The notes below the pieces were generated by a model. That model saw nothing but the letters and a program-made list of their open reading frames with translations. It made no database searches and had not been told where the DNA came from. The position numbers were made by a program, and so were the translations under genes. Of a DNA stretch of 64,000 nucleotides, positions 46,713 to 56,654 are shown in pieces (the first letter of the stretch is position 1; the number at the start of each line of letters is the position of its first letter). Where the stretch lies: the NCBI RefSeq assembly GCF_002300555.2, contig NZ_NTHN02000029.1, positions 1-64,000 on the forward strand, given 5' to 3'. Source of the DNA: Alloyangia mangrovi. Its GTDB lineage: Bacteria > Pseudomonadota > Alphaproteobacteria > Rhodobacterales > Rhodobacteraceae.

Positions 46713-47600
46713 TCAATGCGCCACGCCGAGATAGGCGTCGATCACGTCCTGATTGCTCCGCACCTCTTCGGGCGGGCCGTCGCCGATCTTCTTGCCGTAG
46801 TCCATGACAACCACCCGGTCCGAGAGGTCCATGACCACGCCCATGTCGTGCTCGATCAGGCAGATGGTGGTGCCGAACTCGTCGTTCACGTCGAGGATGA
46901 AGCGGCTCATGTCCTCCTTCTCCTCGACGTTCATCCCCGCCATCGGCTCGTCGAGCAACAGGAGTGACGGCTCGGCCGCGAGCGCCCTCGCCAGCTCGAC
47001 CCGCTTCTTCAGGCCATAGGGCAGCCGCCCCACCGGCGTCTTTCGGATGTTCTGGATCTCAAGAAAATCAATGACTTTCTCGACGATCTCGCGGTTGGCG
47101 ATCTCCTCGTCGCGGGCTTTGCCCCACCAGATCGCCTGGCTGGCGATGCCCGCCTTCATGTGGGTGAGCCGCCCGGTCATGACGTTGTCGAGCACCGTCA
47201 TCCCCTCGAAGAGCGCAATGTTCTGGAAGGTCCGCGCCACACCCAGCCGTGCCACCTCGTAGGGCTTCATCGGCGGGCGCTTGGCCCCCTTGTACCAGAG
47301 CTCGCCCTCGGACGGCGTGTAGAAGCCCGAGATGATGTTGAGCATCGAAGACTTGCCGGCGCCGTTCGGCCCGATGATCGCGCGGATTTCCCCCTCGCGG
47401 ATGTCAAAGGAAATGTCCTTGATCGCGACAACCCCGCCGAACTTGAGGGTGATGTTCCGCAACTCCATCAACACGCCGCCGATCTGCCGTCCGTCTTCGG
47501 TAACGTAGCCCTCGTCCTTCTCGCGGCCCTTGCTGGCATCCTTCACGGCGTCCCGCCTTTCGTCTTTCCCCAGAATTCCAAGATCCGACCCGTCCATCAT
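46713..47600 (-). CDS. Branched-chain-type ABC transporter ATPase (LivG-like)
   Basis: ATP-binding subunit of 295 residues. Walker A is GPNGAGKSS (77-85), Walker B is LLLLDEPMAGMN, and the family insert after the Q-loop (VARTFQNIALFEGMTVLDNVMTG) is present. The signature is LPYGLKKR instead of LSxGQ, a change seen in this acid-transport branch as far as I can judge. An N-terminal tail of about 44 polar residues precedes the domain. Its start overlaps the ligase stop as ATGA, implying coupled translation. Confidence 0.92.
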   Translation of the reverse strand: MMDGSDLGILGKDERRDAVKDASKGREKDEGYVTEDGRQIGGVLMELRNITLKFGGVVAIKDISFDIREGEIRAIIGPNGAGKSSMLNIISGFYTPSEGELWYKGAKRPPMKPYEVARLGVARTFQNIALFEGMTVLDNVMTGRLTHMKAGIASQAIWWGKARDEEIANREIVEKVIDFLEIQNIRKTPVGRLPYGLKKRVELARALAAEPSLLLLDEPMAGMNVEEKEDMSRFILDVNDEFGTTICLIEHDMGVVMDLSDRVVVMDYGKKIGDGPPEEVRSNQDVIDAYLGVAH

Positions 47601-49570
47601 TCCGCCGCCACCTTCATCGGCGCCACCGGCACCACTTGCGCATCGCGGATCGCCAGCGTCGCCTTGATCCGTCCCTTGCGCCCGTCTTCGTAGGTGACCT
47701 CGGTCTCGGTGTAGATGCTCTCCGAGCCGTCATAGAGCGCGGTCAGCAGGTCGGCGTATTTCTCGGCGATGATATTGCGGCGCACCTTGCGGGTGCGGGT
47801 CAGCTCGCCGTCATCCGCATCCAGCTCCTTGTGCAGCACGAGGAAACGGTGGATCTGGCAGCCCGAGAGCATCTCGTCCTGTGCGACCGAGGCATTCACT
47901 TCCTCGACATGACGCTGGATCGTGTCGAGCACCTGCGGGTGCCCCGCCAGCTCCTGGTAAGAGGCATAGGCGATGTTGTTGCGCTCGGCCCAGTTGCCGA
48001 CCGCCGTCAGGTCGATGTTGATGAAGGCGGTGCAGCGGTCGCGGCCGTTGCCGAAGACCACGGCCTCGAGGATGTTGGGGTAGAACTTCAGCTTGTTCTC
48101 GACGTACTTGGGCGCGAAGAGCGCGCCATCCGCCATCTTGCCCACGTCCTTGGCCCGGTCGATGATCCGCAGGTGGCCCGTCGCCTCCTCGATGAAACCC
48201 GCGTCGCCGGTGGCGACCCAGCCCTCGGCGTCCTTGGTGCCCGCGGTGCTCTCAGGGTTCTGGTAGTATTCCACGAAGACGCCGGGCGAGCGGTAGAAAA
48301 CCTCGCCGCTCTCGGCGATGCGGATCTCGACACCGGGTGACGGCACGCCCACGGTGTCGGGCCGCACCTCGTTGTCTGGCTGCTGGGTGATGAAGACCGA
48401 GGCCTCGGTCTGGCCGTAGAGCTGCTTGAGGTTGATCCCCAGCGCCCGGTAGAAATCGAAGATCTCCGGCCCGATCGCCTCGCCGGCGGTGTATCCGACA
48501 CGGACCCGGGAAAAACCCAGCGTGTTCTTCAGCGGCCCGTAGACCATGAACTCGCCAAGCGCGTAGCGCAGACGCTCCAGTAGACCGACCGGCTTGCCGT
48601 CGAGGATCTTCGGCCCGACCACCTTGGCGTGGTTCAGGAAGTGGTGGAAGAGCTTCCGCTTGATCGCACCAGCGTCCTCCATCCGGATCATGATCTGGGT
48701 GAGCTGCGTCTCGAAAACCCTTGGCGGGGCGAAATAATAGCTCGGCGCGATCTCGCGCAGGTCGGTCATCATCGTCTCGGCGGACTCGGGGCAGTTCACG
48801 CAGAACCCGTTCCAGTAGGCCTGCCCGATCGAGAAGATGAAATCGCCGACCCAGGCCATCGGCAGGTAGGCAAGGACCTCCTCACCGGGGGTCAGGTGAT
48901 CGAACTCCGAAGAGGACTTGGCGGTCTCGATGATGTTGCGGTTCGACAGCACCACGCCCTTGGGCTTGCCGGTGGTGCCCGAGGTGTAGAGCATCACACA
49001 GGTGTCGTCGTAGCCCAGGCCATTGCGGCGACGATCAAGCTCGCCGATCAGCTCATCCCGGGCGGCGCGGCCCTGCGCCTGAACGTGGGCGTAGTCGTGC
49101 AGCGCGCGGTGGTCGTATTTCCGCATGCCGCGCGGATCGACGTAGATCATGTGCTCGAACTGGTGCAGGTCGTCCTGGATCTCGATGACCTTGTCGACCT
49201 GCTCCTGGTCGGCGGCGATGATGAAGCGTGCGCCGCAGTGCTGCAGGACGTATTCCATCTCGTCGGCCACCGCGTCCTGGTAAAGCGGCACCGGCACTGC
49301 CCCGGCCATCTGCGCCGCGACCATGGCCCAGTAGAGCGTCGGACGGTTGCGGCCGATGACCGCCACGTGGTCGCCCGGCGCCACGCCGAGGTTCAGCAAA
49401 CCGAGCGCAAAGGCCTCGATCTCCTCCTGCGTTTCGGCCCAGCTCCAGCTCTGCCAGATGCCGAACTCCTTCTCCCGATAGGCGGGACGGCCGGCAAAGC
49501 GCGTGGCGTTGCGCTGCAACAGGGCCGGAACGGAGCGCAGACCTTCCGCGCCCTCGGACATGTAAGCCAA
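47597..49570 (-). CDS. Long-chain acyl-CoA synthetase-like AMP-forming ligase
   Basis: AMP-forming ligase of 657 residues, of the large FadD/FAA-type. The P-loop YTSGTTGKPKGV is at about 195-206, with YGQTEAS, TGDAGFIEE and the C-terminal GHLRIIDRAKD hinge. It activates a carboxylic acid with ATP and CoA. It is the first gene of the Liv-type operon; the acid is probably the imported one. The TTG at 49570 was kept because GGAGG sits about 7 nt before it; ATG 49561 is an alternative. Confidence 0.92.
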   Translation of the reverse strand: MAYMSEGAEGLRSVPALLQRNATRFAGRPAYREKEFGIWQSWSWAETQEEIEAFALGLLNLGVAPGDHVAVIGRNRPTLYWAMVAAQMAGAVPVPLYQDAVADEMEYVLQHCGARFIIAADQEQVDKVIEIQDDLHQFEHMIYVDPRGMRKYDHRALHDYAHVQAQGRAARDELIGELDRRRNGLGYDDTCVMLYTSGTTGKPKGVVLSNRNIIETAKSSSEFDHLTPGEEVLAYLPMAWVGDFIFSIGQAYWNGFCVNCPESAETMMTDLREIAPSYYFAPPRVFETQLTQIMIRMEDAGAIKRKLFHHFLNHAKVVGPKILDGKPVGLLERLRYALGEFMVYGPLKNTLGFSRVRVGYTAGEAIGPEIFDFYRALGINLKQLYGQTEASVFITQQPDNEVRPDTVGVPSPGVEIRIAESGEVFYRSPGVFVEYYQNPESTAGTKDAEGWVATGDAGFIEEATGHLRIIDRAKDVGKMADGALFAPKYVENKLKFYPNILEAVVFGNGRDRCTAFINIDLTAVGNWAERNNIAYASYQELAGHPQVLDTIQRHVEEVNASVAQDEMLSGCQIHRFLVLHKELDADDGELTRTRKVRRNIIAEKYADLLTALYDGSESIYTETEVTYEDGRKGRIKATLAIRDAQVVPVAPMKVAAE

Positions 49571-49888
49571 AGTGTCTCCTCCCTAGGCTCCCGGGATTTT
49601 GTCGTCTCCCGGACGTCTCAGGCCGCCTCCTCCGCAGTCTGGGACGCGCTATTTTGCGAGTCAGCCCCATTAAGGGGTTCGGCCAGCCTGAGCGTCAATG
49701 TTTTCGTGATCTTTGCCCGAATCTAACGAATTGTAACGCGGCAGCGATGGGGGCGCTGCCCCCGCCTGCCTGCGGCAGACTCCCCCGGGATATTTTTGCC
49801 TAGAAGAAAAGGCAGGATCCCCTGCGACGTCGCGGCGCGCTTCTCTCGGTTGCGGCAGGGTGCTAGCCCTTGGGGCGGAGGAGATTTC
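49571..49888. other. Divergent intergenic region between ligase and hybrid kinase genes
   Basis: These 318 bp hold promoters for both operons. On the minus strand TTGACG with CTTAAT 18 nt later is a possible ligase promoter. A repeat element occupies about 49749-49812. No gene was seen. Confidence 0.5.
49749..49812 (+). repeat. Intergenic repeat: two GC hairpins then GATATTTTTG-type tail
   Basis: GGGGGC-GCT-GCCCCC (49749-49763) and CTGCC-TGC-GGCAG (49766-49778) are followed by CTCCCCCGGGATATTTTTGCC and AGAAGAAAAGG. A degenerate copy lies at 58741-58798. The layout recalls the short palindromic repeats common between genes in Rhodobacterales. Confidence 0.55.
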
Positions 49889-51772
49889 ATGGACAAGGAC
49901 GCGCTCACACAGGCGGGGCTGAACCTGATCCAGCAGGCGCTTTCGATCTATGATCGCGAGCTGAAGCTGGCCGTCTGCAACCGCCCCTTCGCGCAGATGT
50001 TCGACCTGCCCGAACGGCTCACCCGGCCCGGTGCCTGCTTCGAGGAAACCATCCGCCACCTCGTGAATGCGGGCGAATATGGCACGGTGGACGATCCCGA
50101 GGACTTCATCCGTGCCCGGGTCGACCAGGCCCGCGCCTTTGCGCCGCATTACATGGAACGCACGCGCGCCAACGGCCGGACCATCTCGGTCGAGGGGGCA
50201 CCGCTGCCGCAGGGCGGCTGGGTGACCGTCTATACCGACATCACCGCCGTGAAGGCGCAGGAGGCGCTGCTGCGTACCCGCTCGGAGCTGCTGTCGGAGG
50301 AGGTGATCCGCCGCGCCGAGGCACTGGCCGCCAGCAACCGCCAGCTCGCCGCGACCAATGCCGCGCTGGAAGAGGCCCGGCGCGAGCTGACCGAGATGGA
50401 GGCGCGCACCCGCCTCACCACCGAGATGATGCCCGCGCATATCGCCCGGGTCGATGCCGCGGGGCGCTACACCTATTCCAACCGCCGCCTGTCGCAGGTG
50501 ATGCCGGGTCGCCCCTCGGAGATCATCGGGCTGCATGTCTCCGAAGCGCTGGGGCCCGCTTACACCAAGGTGCGCCCGCATCTGCAGCGCGCGCTCGAAG
50601 GCACGCAGAGCATCTTCGAATTCACCGACGACGGCTCCTCGCGGCGGATCCGCGCGGTCTTCACCCCCGATCCTTCGGAGCGCGGGGTCTATATCCTTTC
50701 GCTCGATGTGACCGAAGAGACGCAGGCCCGCGCCGCCCTGCAGCACGCCCGTCGGCGCGAGCTGGCGGCGCAGCTCACCTCGGGACTGGCGCATGACTTC
50801 TCCAACCTGCTGACCATCATCCTCGGCATGCAGTCGAAGCTGGTGCGCATGGAGCTGCCGCCCGAGGCGGCGGACCTCGCCGCGGGCACGCTGCAGGCGG
50901 CGCGGCGCGGCGGCGACCTGCTGGACCGGATCGCCGGGATCACCTCGCACCGCGCCTGGACCCCCGAGGCGGTGGCACCCGGCGATTTCCTGCGCGATCT
51001 GCAGGTGCTGACCGGCCCGACCCTGCCCGGGAACGTCATGCTGGAGATTGCCCCCGCGCCCGAGGGCGCCTTCCTGCTCGACCGCGGCCTCCTGCAGGAC
51101 GCCGCGTTGAACCTCGTGCTCAACGCGCGGGACGCCTGCAGGGCGAGAGGCGGGCACATCCGGGTCGAGATGCGCTGCGTCAAGGACACCTGGCTCGAGC
51201 TGGCGGTCAGCGACAGCGGCCCGGGGTTCTCGCCCGAGGCGCTGAAGCACGGGCTGGATCCCTTCTTCACCACCAAGGGAGGGTCCGGCTCGGGGCTGGG
51301 GCTGGCGATGGTCTATGACATGGTCAAGCTGGCGGGCGGCACGATCAAGATCGGCAACGCTGCCCCCGGCGCCCGGGTGACGCTGCGCCTGCCGCTGCGC
51401 CGCGCGCCGAGCGCGCCGGATCGTCCGCGCGGGCTGGCGCTGCTGGTCGAGGACGACACCGAGCTGCGCGCCCAGCTGCGCGACATGCTCACCGGGCTTG
51501 GCCACGCAGTTGTCGAGGCGAGCTCGGTCGCCGAGGCCCGGGCGCTGGCCGAGGGGCTTTCGCTCGACCTCGTGCTTTCGGACCTGATGCTGGAGGGGGA
51601 CGAGCCCGGCTCGGCCCTTCCCGCTGCCCTGCCCGGGCTCGACGTGCGGCTGATGACTTCGCTGCCGCCGGGCGATCCCCGCCGCGCCGCCGCCGAGGCC
51701 GCGGCCCCGGTGATCGCCAAGCCTTTCACCCAAGGCCAGCTCGCCACCTTCCTGAACGGGGTGCACGCATGA
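49889..51772 (+). CDS. Hybrid histidine kinase with PAS-7, PAS and receiver domains
   Basis: Cytosolic hybrid kinase of 627 residues. A PAS-7 type domain (about 1-120) is followed by a coiled stretch (125-175) and a second PAS (about 178-280). The HisKA phosphoacceptor is His302 in GLAHDFSNLLT. The HATPase has its N-box at LNARDA (411-416) and G-boxes at DSGPGFS and GSGLGLAM. The C-terminal receiver has Asp565 (LVLSDLMLEGD) and Lys611. No membrane segment is seen. It is divergent from the Liv-type operon and likely controls it. GGAGGAG precedes the start at 49889. Confidence 0.93.
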   Translation: MDKDALTQAGLNLIQQALSIYDRELKLAVCNRPFAQMFDLPERLTRPGACFEETIRHLVNAGEYGTVDDPEDFIRARVDQARAFAPHYMERTRANGRTISVEGAPLPQGGWVTVYTDITAVKAQEALLRTRSELLSEEVIRRAEALAASNRQLAATNAALEEARRELTEMEARTRLTTEMMPAHIARVDAAGRYTYSNRRLSQVMPGRPSEIIGLHVSEALGPAYTKVRPHLQRALEGTQSIFEFTDDGSSRRIRAVFTPDPSERGVYILSLDVTEETQARAALQHARRRELAAQLTSGLAHDFSNLLTIILGMQSKLVRMELPPEAADLAAGTLQAARRGGDLLDRIAGITSHRAWTPEAVAPGDFLRDLQVLTGPTLPGNVMLEIAPAPEGAFLLDRGLLQDAALNLVLNARDACRARGGHIRVEMRCVKDTWLELAVSDSGPGFSPEALKHGLDPFFTTKGGSGSGLGLAMVYDMVKLAGGTIKIGNAAPGARVTLRLPLRRAPSAPDRPRGLALLVEDDTELRAQLRDMLTGLGHAVVEASSVAEARALAEGLSLDLVLSDLMLEGDEPGSALPAALPGLDVRLMTSLPPGDPRRAAAEAAAPVIAKPFTQGQLATFLNGVHA

Positions 51773-52470
51773 GCGCGCCGCTGATCTCCATCCTTGACGA
51801 CGAGCCGGCGATCCGGGCGATCCTGTCGGAGGCGCTGACCGAGGCCGGCTTCCGCACCATGGCCTTCGCCCGCGCCACCGAGTTCGAGGCGGCGCTGAAG
51901 CGCGCCACGCCCGACGTCTGCCTGGTCGACCTGAGCCTGCCGGATCGCGACGGGCTGAGCCTCGTGCACCGGCTGGCGCTGGAACAGGGGGCGGTGGTGA
52001 TCATCGTCTCGGGACGGGCGCAGGTGCAGGACCGGGTAACCGGGCTCGAGCTCGGGGCCGACGACTACATCATCAAGCCCTTCGATCCGGCCGAGGTCGT
52101 GGCCCGGGTGCGTGCCCGGCTGCGCAGCCCGCGCGCTGCGCCCTCGCGGGGCGAGACCGCCAGCTTCGTCGGCTGGACCGCGCATTTCGACCGCTACGCG
52201 CTGGAAGATGCCGAGGGACAAGAGACGCCGTTTTCCCATGCCGAGGGAGAGGTGTTGCGGCTGTTTCTGGAAAGCCCGAAACGGCTGATCACCCGGGCAC
52301 ACATGCAGGAAAGCCTCGGCGGAGCGGCGGGCGAGAGTTTCGACCGGGCCATGGATGTCCGCATCTCGCGCCTGCGCACGAAGCTCCGTGAGGATCCGAA
52401 AAACCCGCGCCTGATCAAGACGATCTACGGCGCCGGGTATATCTTCCTCGGGGATGTAGAGTGGGGCTGA
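51769..52470 (+). CDS. OmpR-family response regulator
   Basis: Regulator of 233 residues with a receiver (Asp10-11, phosphoacceptor Asp54 in LVDLSLPDRDG, Lys103 in IIKPFDP) and a C-terminal winged helix ending RISRLRTKLREDPKNPRLIKTIYGAGYIF. Its start overlaps the kinase stop as ATGA, so the two are translated together. It is the probable partner of the hybrid kinase. Confidence 0.94.
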   Translation: MSAPLISILDDEPAIRAILSEALTEAGFRTMAFARATEFEAALKRATPDVCLVDLSLPDRDGLSLVHRLALEQGAVVIIVSGRAQVQDRVTGLELGADDYIIKPFDPAEVVARVRARLRSPRAAPSRGETASFVGWTAHFDRYALEDAEGQETPFSHAEGEVLRLFLESPKRLITRAHMQESLGGAAGESFDRAMDVRISRLRTKLREDPKNPRLIKTIYGAGYIFLGDVEWG

Positions 52471-52477
52471 GTGGGGC

Positions 52478-52966
52478 TCACCCTTCCTTCGGATCTTCCG
52501 GAAGCGAGCGTTCCTCGCCCTGCACCGCCTGCAGAAGGTCCTGAAGCTCGGCCTGCATCTGCACCAGCTCATCGCGGTAGCGCGAGGGCTCCATGGCCTT
52601 GATCACCTCGGTGAAGCCGGCGAGCACCTTGGCCTCGGACTCGCGGATACGGTCCATCATGTCGCCGTCGATGCCGCCGAAGACCGCGCGCACCGAGAGG
52701 CCCGCACGCTTCAGCGCGGCGCTCATGTTGTCCGAGGGGTCGGCGTCGCCGCCCACGGCGGTGATCAGAGAAGTCAGGCGCTGGACCTGCTCGACGTGCA
52801 GCCCGTGGAAGCGCACGGCGACGAAGCGGAACTCGGGGTCGGCCTTTTCGACCATCTCGTCGAACCAGCCGCGGGCGCCGATGCTGCGGGCCTGCAGGTG
52901 GTTCAGCAAATCGAGTTGCTGCGGGCTCGCGGTGATCGCTTTCGGCGCGATTGGGGCATCCTTCAT
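52478..52966 (-). CDS. Ferritin-like four-helix protein (DUF2383-like)
   Basis: Protein of 162 residues, mostly helical, with the layout LLNHLQARSIGARGWFDEMVEKADPEFR and LTSLITAVGGDADPSDNMSAALKRAG. This resembles DUF2383/PA2169-type proteins, which share the ferritin-like fold but often lack a complete metal site. No function is known for the family. It is convergent with the OmpR-family gene; the stops are only 7 nt apart. Domain assignment is by eye. Confidence 0.65.
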   Translation of the reverse strand: MKDAPIAPKAITASPQQLDLLNHLQARSIGARGWFDEMVEKADPEFRFVAVRFHGLHVEQVQRLTSLITAVGGDADPSDNMSAALKRAGLSVRAVFGGIDGDMMDRIRESEAKVLAGFTEVIKAMEPSRYRDELVQMQAELQDLLQAVQGEERSLPEDPKEG

Positions 52967-53027
52967 GGCTCGGTCCTCCGATCTGTGTCACCGAACAAAC
53001 GCCGCTGCCCCGCGCCGGTTCCCGCCG

Positions 53028-54232
<1,205 letters not shown>

Positions 54233-54292
54233 CGGTGTCTCCTTCTCTCTACCGGGATGCGGGCCGGCGCTTTTCCGGCCCAAGACCCCGTC

Positions 54293-54730
54293 TCAGCCGC
54301 GGCGCATGATCGCCTCGATCACCGGCCGGAAGCGGTCGGGGATCGGCTCGGGCCGGGTTTTGCCGTCCACCGAGACATGCACGATGAACCCCTCGGCGCA
54401 GGCCAGGTCGTCGTCGTTGCGGAAGAAACCCACCTCGAACCGCGCCGAGCTGCGCCCCAGATGCCCGCAGCGCACCCCGGCATGCAGCACGTCCGGGAAG
54501 CGTGCCTCGGCATGGTAGGTGCAGCCGTTCTGCGCCGCAAGAAAGCGAAGCCCGCCGGGCCGGTAGATCTCCATCCCCGCCTCGAGCTGCCAGAGCGTCA
54601 CCGCCGTGTCCTGGTAGGACAGGTAGGAGGCGTTATTGAGATGCCCGTAGGCGTCCATGTCCTTCCACCGCGTGGCGATGGGAAAGAAGGCGCAATAGTC
54701 GGCGCGGGTTCCGGGGGGCTGGCGGCTCAT
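54293..54730 (-). CDS. Acyl-CoA thioesterase, 4-hydroxybenzoyl-CoA thioesterase-like
   Basis: Hot-dog fold protein of 145 residues with the signature RWKDMDAYGHLNNASYLSY (about 21-39), in which Asp is the likely catalytic residue. The family cleaves short or aromatic acyl-CoA esters. Its substrate is unknown. Its start overlaps the stop of the TIGR02186 gene, suggesting a shared message. Confidence 0.9.
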   Translation of the reverse strand: MSRQPPGTRADYCAFFPIATRWKDMDAYGHLNNASYLSYQDTAVTLWQLEAGMEIYRPGGLRFLAAQNGCTYHAEARFPDVLHAGVRCGHLGRSSARFEVGFFRNDDDLACAEGFIVHVSVDGKTRPEPIPDRFRPVIEAIMRRG

Positions 54731-55488
54731 CCCGAACGGATCGCCCGGAACAGTGCCGAGGCGCCCCAGCCGGCGAGCGCCGCGATCGCCAGCGACAGCA
54801 GCCCGTAGACCAGCGGCATCTGCCGCGACAGGGTGAAGAGCCAGCGCTCCAGCCCGACCTTGCCGACCTGAATCTCGCTCTCATGCACCGAGACGACCTT
54901 GCCCGCGCGGGTCAGGAAGACCCGGGACAGGTAGCGCCCCTCCGAGATGTTGGCCGGCATCGAGATGGAGGTGTCGAACAGCGTCGACTCGCGCAGCTCG
55001 ACGCTCTCTTCCTCGACCCTGTAGAGCCCCTGCCGCTCGCGCACGCGGATCAGCGCCTCGGTGAAGGCCTCGCTGTCCATGATCTCCATCGGTGCGCCGA
55101 CCGAACGGATGGCGCGCGGGATCGAGACCTTGTGGCGCAGATCCTCCACCGCCGAGATGCTCTCGGCCCAGAGCGCCGAGGTGGCGACCGCGTAAAAGCC
55201 CGGCGCGCTGTCGACGTCGACGGCCTCGGCGTTGACCCAGATGCCGAGCTTGCGCGCCTTGCGCCAGACGGTGACCGGCTCTAGCGGCCCCTCGACGGTG
55301 ACGATCACCTGCAGTGGCGGCTCCTCTTGGATCGCCACCTCGCGCTTGACCGCGCCGAAGATGAGGATGTCGGAGCCGTCGAAGTCGGTGGTGATCGACA
55401 CGTTCGACTGGCTGAGCCCCATCACCACCTCCTCGGCCCGTGCGGGCAGCGCGGCGAGCAGGAGCAGGACAGCCGCAAGCACCCTCAT
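54727..55488 (-). CDS. TIGR02186 family membrane protein
   Basis: Protein of 253 residues with a signal peptide (MRVLAAVLLLLAALPARAEE), a long periplasmic part starting VVMGLSQSNVSITTDFDGSDILIFGAV, and one C-terminal membrane segment (LVYGLLSLAIAALAGWGASALF). This family, of unknown biochemical role, often lies next to TauE/SafE exporters in Rhodobacterales. Its start overlaps the TauE stop as ATGA, so the two are coupled. A joint role in anion export is inferred. Confidence 0.85.
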   Translation of the reverse strand: MRVLAAVLLLLAALPARAEEVVMGLSQSNVSITTDFDGSDILIFGAVKREVAIQEEPPLQVIVTVEGPLEPVTVWRKARKLGIWVNAEAVDVDSAPGFYAVATSALWAESISAVEDLRHKVSIPRAIRSVGAPMEIMDSEAFTEALIRVRERQGLYRVEEESVELRESTLFDTSISMPANISEGRYLSRVFLTRAGKVVSVHESEIQVGKVGLERWLFTLSRQMPLVYGLLSLAIAALAGWGASALFRAIRSG

Positions 55489-56390
55489 CGCGACACCAGC
55501 TCGTAGAGCTCGGAGGGGGTGATGAAGAGATCGAGCGCCAGCTTGCCGCAGACCAGCAGCACCAGCGAGGCCAGCGCGATGCGCAGCTGCTCGGCCTTCA
55601 GCCGGGTGCCGAAGGCGGTGCCGATCTGGGCGCCGATCACCCCGCCGAGGATCAGCACAAGCGCCAGCATGATGTCGACCGTGTAGTTGGTCGTGGCATG
55701 CAGCAGGGTGGTAAAGGCGCTGACAAAGATGATTTGAAAGAGCGAGGTGCCGACCACCACCTTGGTCGGCATGCCGAGCAGGTAGATCATCGCCGGCACC
55801 ATGATGAAGCCGCCGCCCACCCCCATGATCGCAGCGAGCACACCCACCGAGAGCCCCACCAGAACCGGCGGGATCGCCGAGATGTAGAGCCCCGAGGTGC
55901 GGAAGCGCATCTTGAAGGGCAGCCCGTGCACCCAGCCGTGATGGCGGCGCTTCGGCGCCGCACCCTTGCGCGACTTGAAGATGGCATTGACGCTCTCGAT
56001 GAACATCAGCCCGCCGATGATGCCGAGGAAGACCACGTAGCAGAGCCGCACCAAGAGGTCGACCTGCCCCAACTCCTTGAGCAGGTTGAAGATCCACACT
56101 CCCAGCGCCGCCCCGACGAGGCCTCCCGCGAGCAGCACGAGCCCCATCCGCAGATCCACCGTCTTGCGCTTGAAATGCGCCAGCACGCCGGAGATCGAGC
56201 TCGCCACGATCTGGTTCGCACCCGTGGCCACGGCAACCGCCGGCGGGATGCCCATGAAGAACAGCAGCGGGGTGATCAGAAAGCCTCCCCCGACCCCGAA
56301 CATGCCCGACAGGACGCCGACGATCCCGCCCAGGCCGAAGAGCAGGAAGACATTGACCGAGACCTCGGCGATGGGGAGGTAGATCTGCAT
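55485..56390 (-). CDS. TauE/SafE-type sulfite/anion exporter
   Basis: Membrane protein of 301 residues with about eight hydrophobic segments and two internal repeats of the type GGIVGVLSGMFGVGGGFLITPLL and LAAIMGVGGGFIMVPAMIYL, the TauE/SafE hallmark. Relatives export sulfite or organosulfur anions. The ligand here is open. It is translationally coupled to the TIGR02186 gene. Confidence 0.93.
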   Translation of the reverse strand: MQIYLPIAEVSVNVFLLFGLGGIVGVLSGMFGVGGGFLITPLLFFMGIPPAVAVATGANQIVASSISGVLAHFKRKTVDLRMGLVLLAGGLVGAALGVWIFNLLKELGQVDLLVRLCYVVFLGIIGGLMFIESVNAIFKSRKGAAPKRRHHGWVHGLPFKMRFRTSGLYISAIPPVLVGLSVGVLAAIMGVGGGFIMVPAMIYLLGMPTKVVVGTSLFQIIFVSAFTTLLHATTNYTVDIMLALVLILGGVIGAQIGTAFGTRLKAEQLRIALASLVLLVCGKLALDLFITPSELYELVSR

Positions 56391-56515
56391 GGCCTGACCT
56401 TGCTTGCGCGGCGATGATTTGGCAACGGGCGGCGATGTGACACGCGCCGCATTACGCTGCGCCGCGGCGGTTTTCCCACAGCCCCGGCGCGGCGCGGCCG
56501 GCGCGCGAAGGATTT

Positions 56516-56604
56516 GCGTATTTTTAAAGAGAAGAAGCGCAGGGGGGGCGCGAGGGGGAGAGGGGCGGCGCGCCGCCTCCCCCTTCTTCTCTTTCCAAAT
56601 ACGC
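56516..56604. repeat. Large palindromic element with 22-nt arms
   Basis: The left arm (56516-56537) reads GCGTATTT, TT, AAAGAGAAGAAG and the right arm (56583-56604) is its complement except for two bases. The 45-nt centre is G-rich and holds a perfect GGCGGCG/CGCCGCC palindrome (56564-56577). The arm motif recurs at 42814-42835. It lies in a 264-bp gap between two minus-strand genes and could be a terminator, a REP-like element or a protein site. Confidence 0.7.
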
Positions 56605-56654
56605 CCTTTGGGACGCTGCCGCCCCGCGGACTGCTCCGGCAGGGGCGCGCGGGG

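Noticed and set aside
49670-51766. Minus-strand frame of 698 codons opposite the hybrid kinase gene
   Set aside because: The plus strand has all kinase and receiver motifs; the minus frame is a GC shadow.
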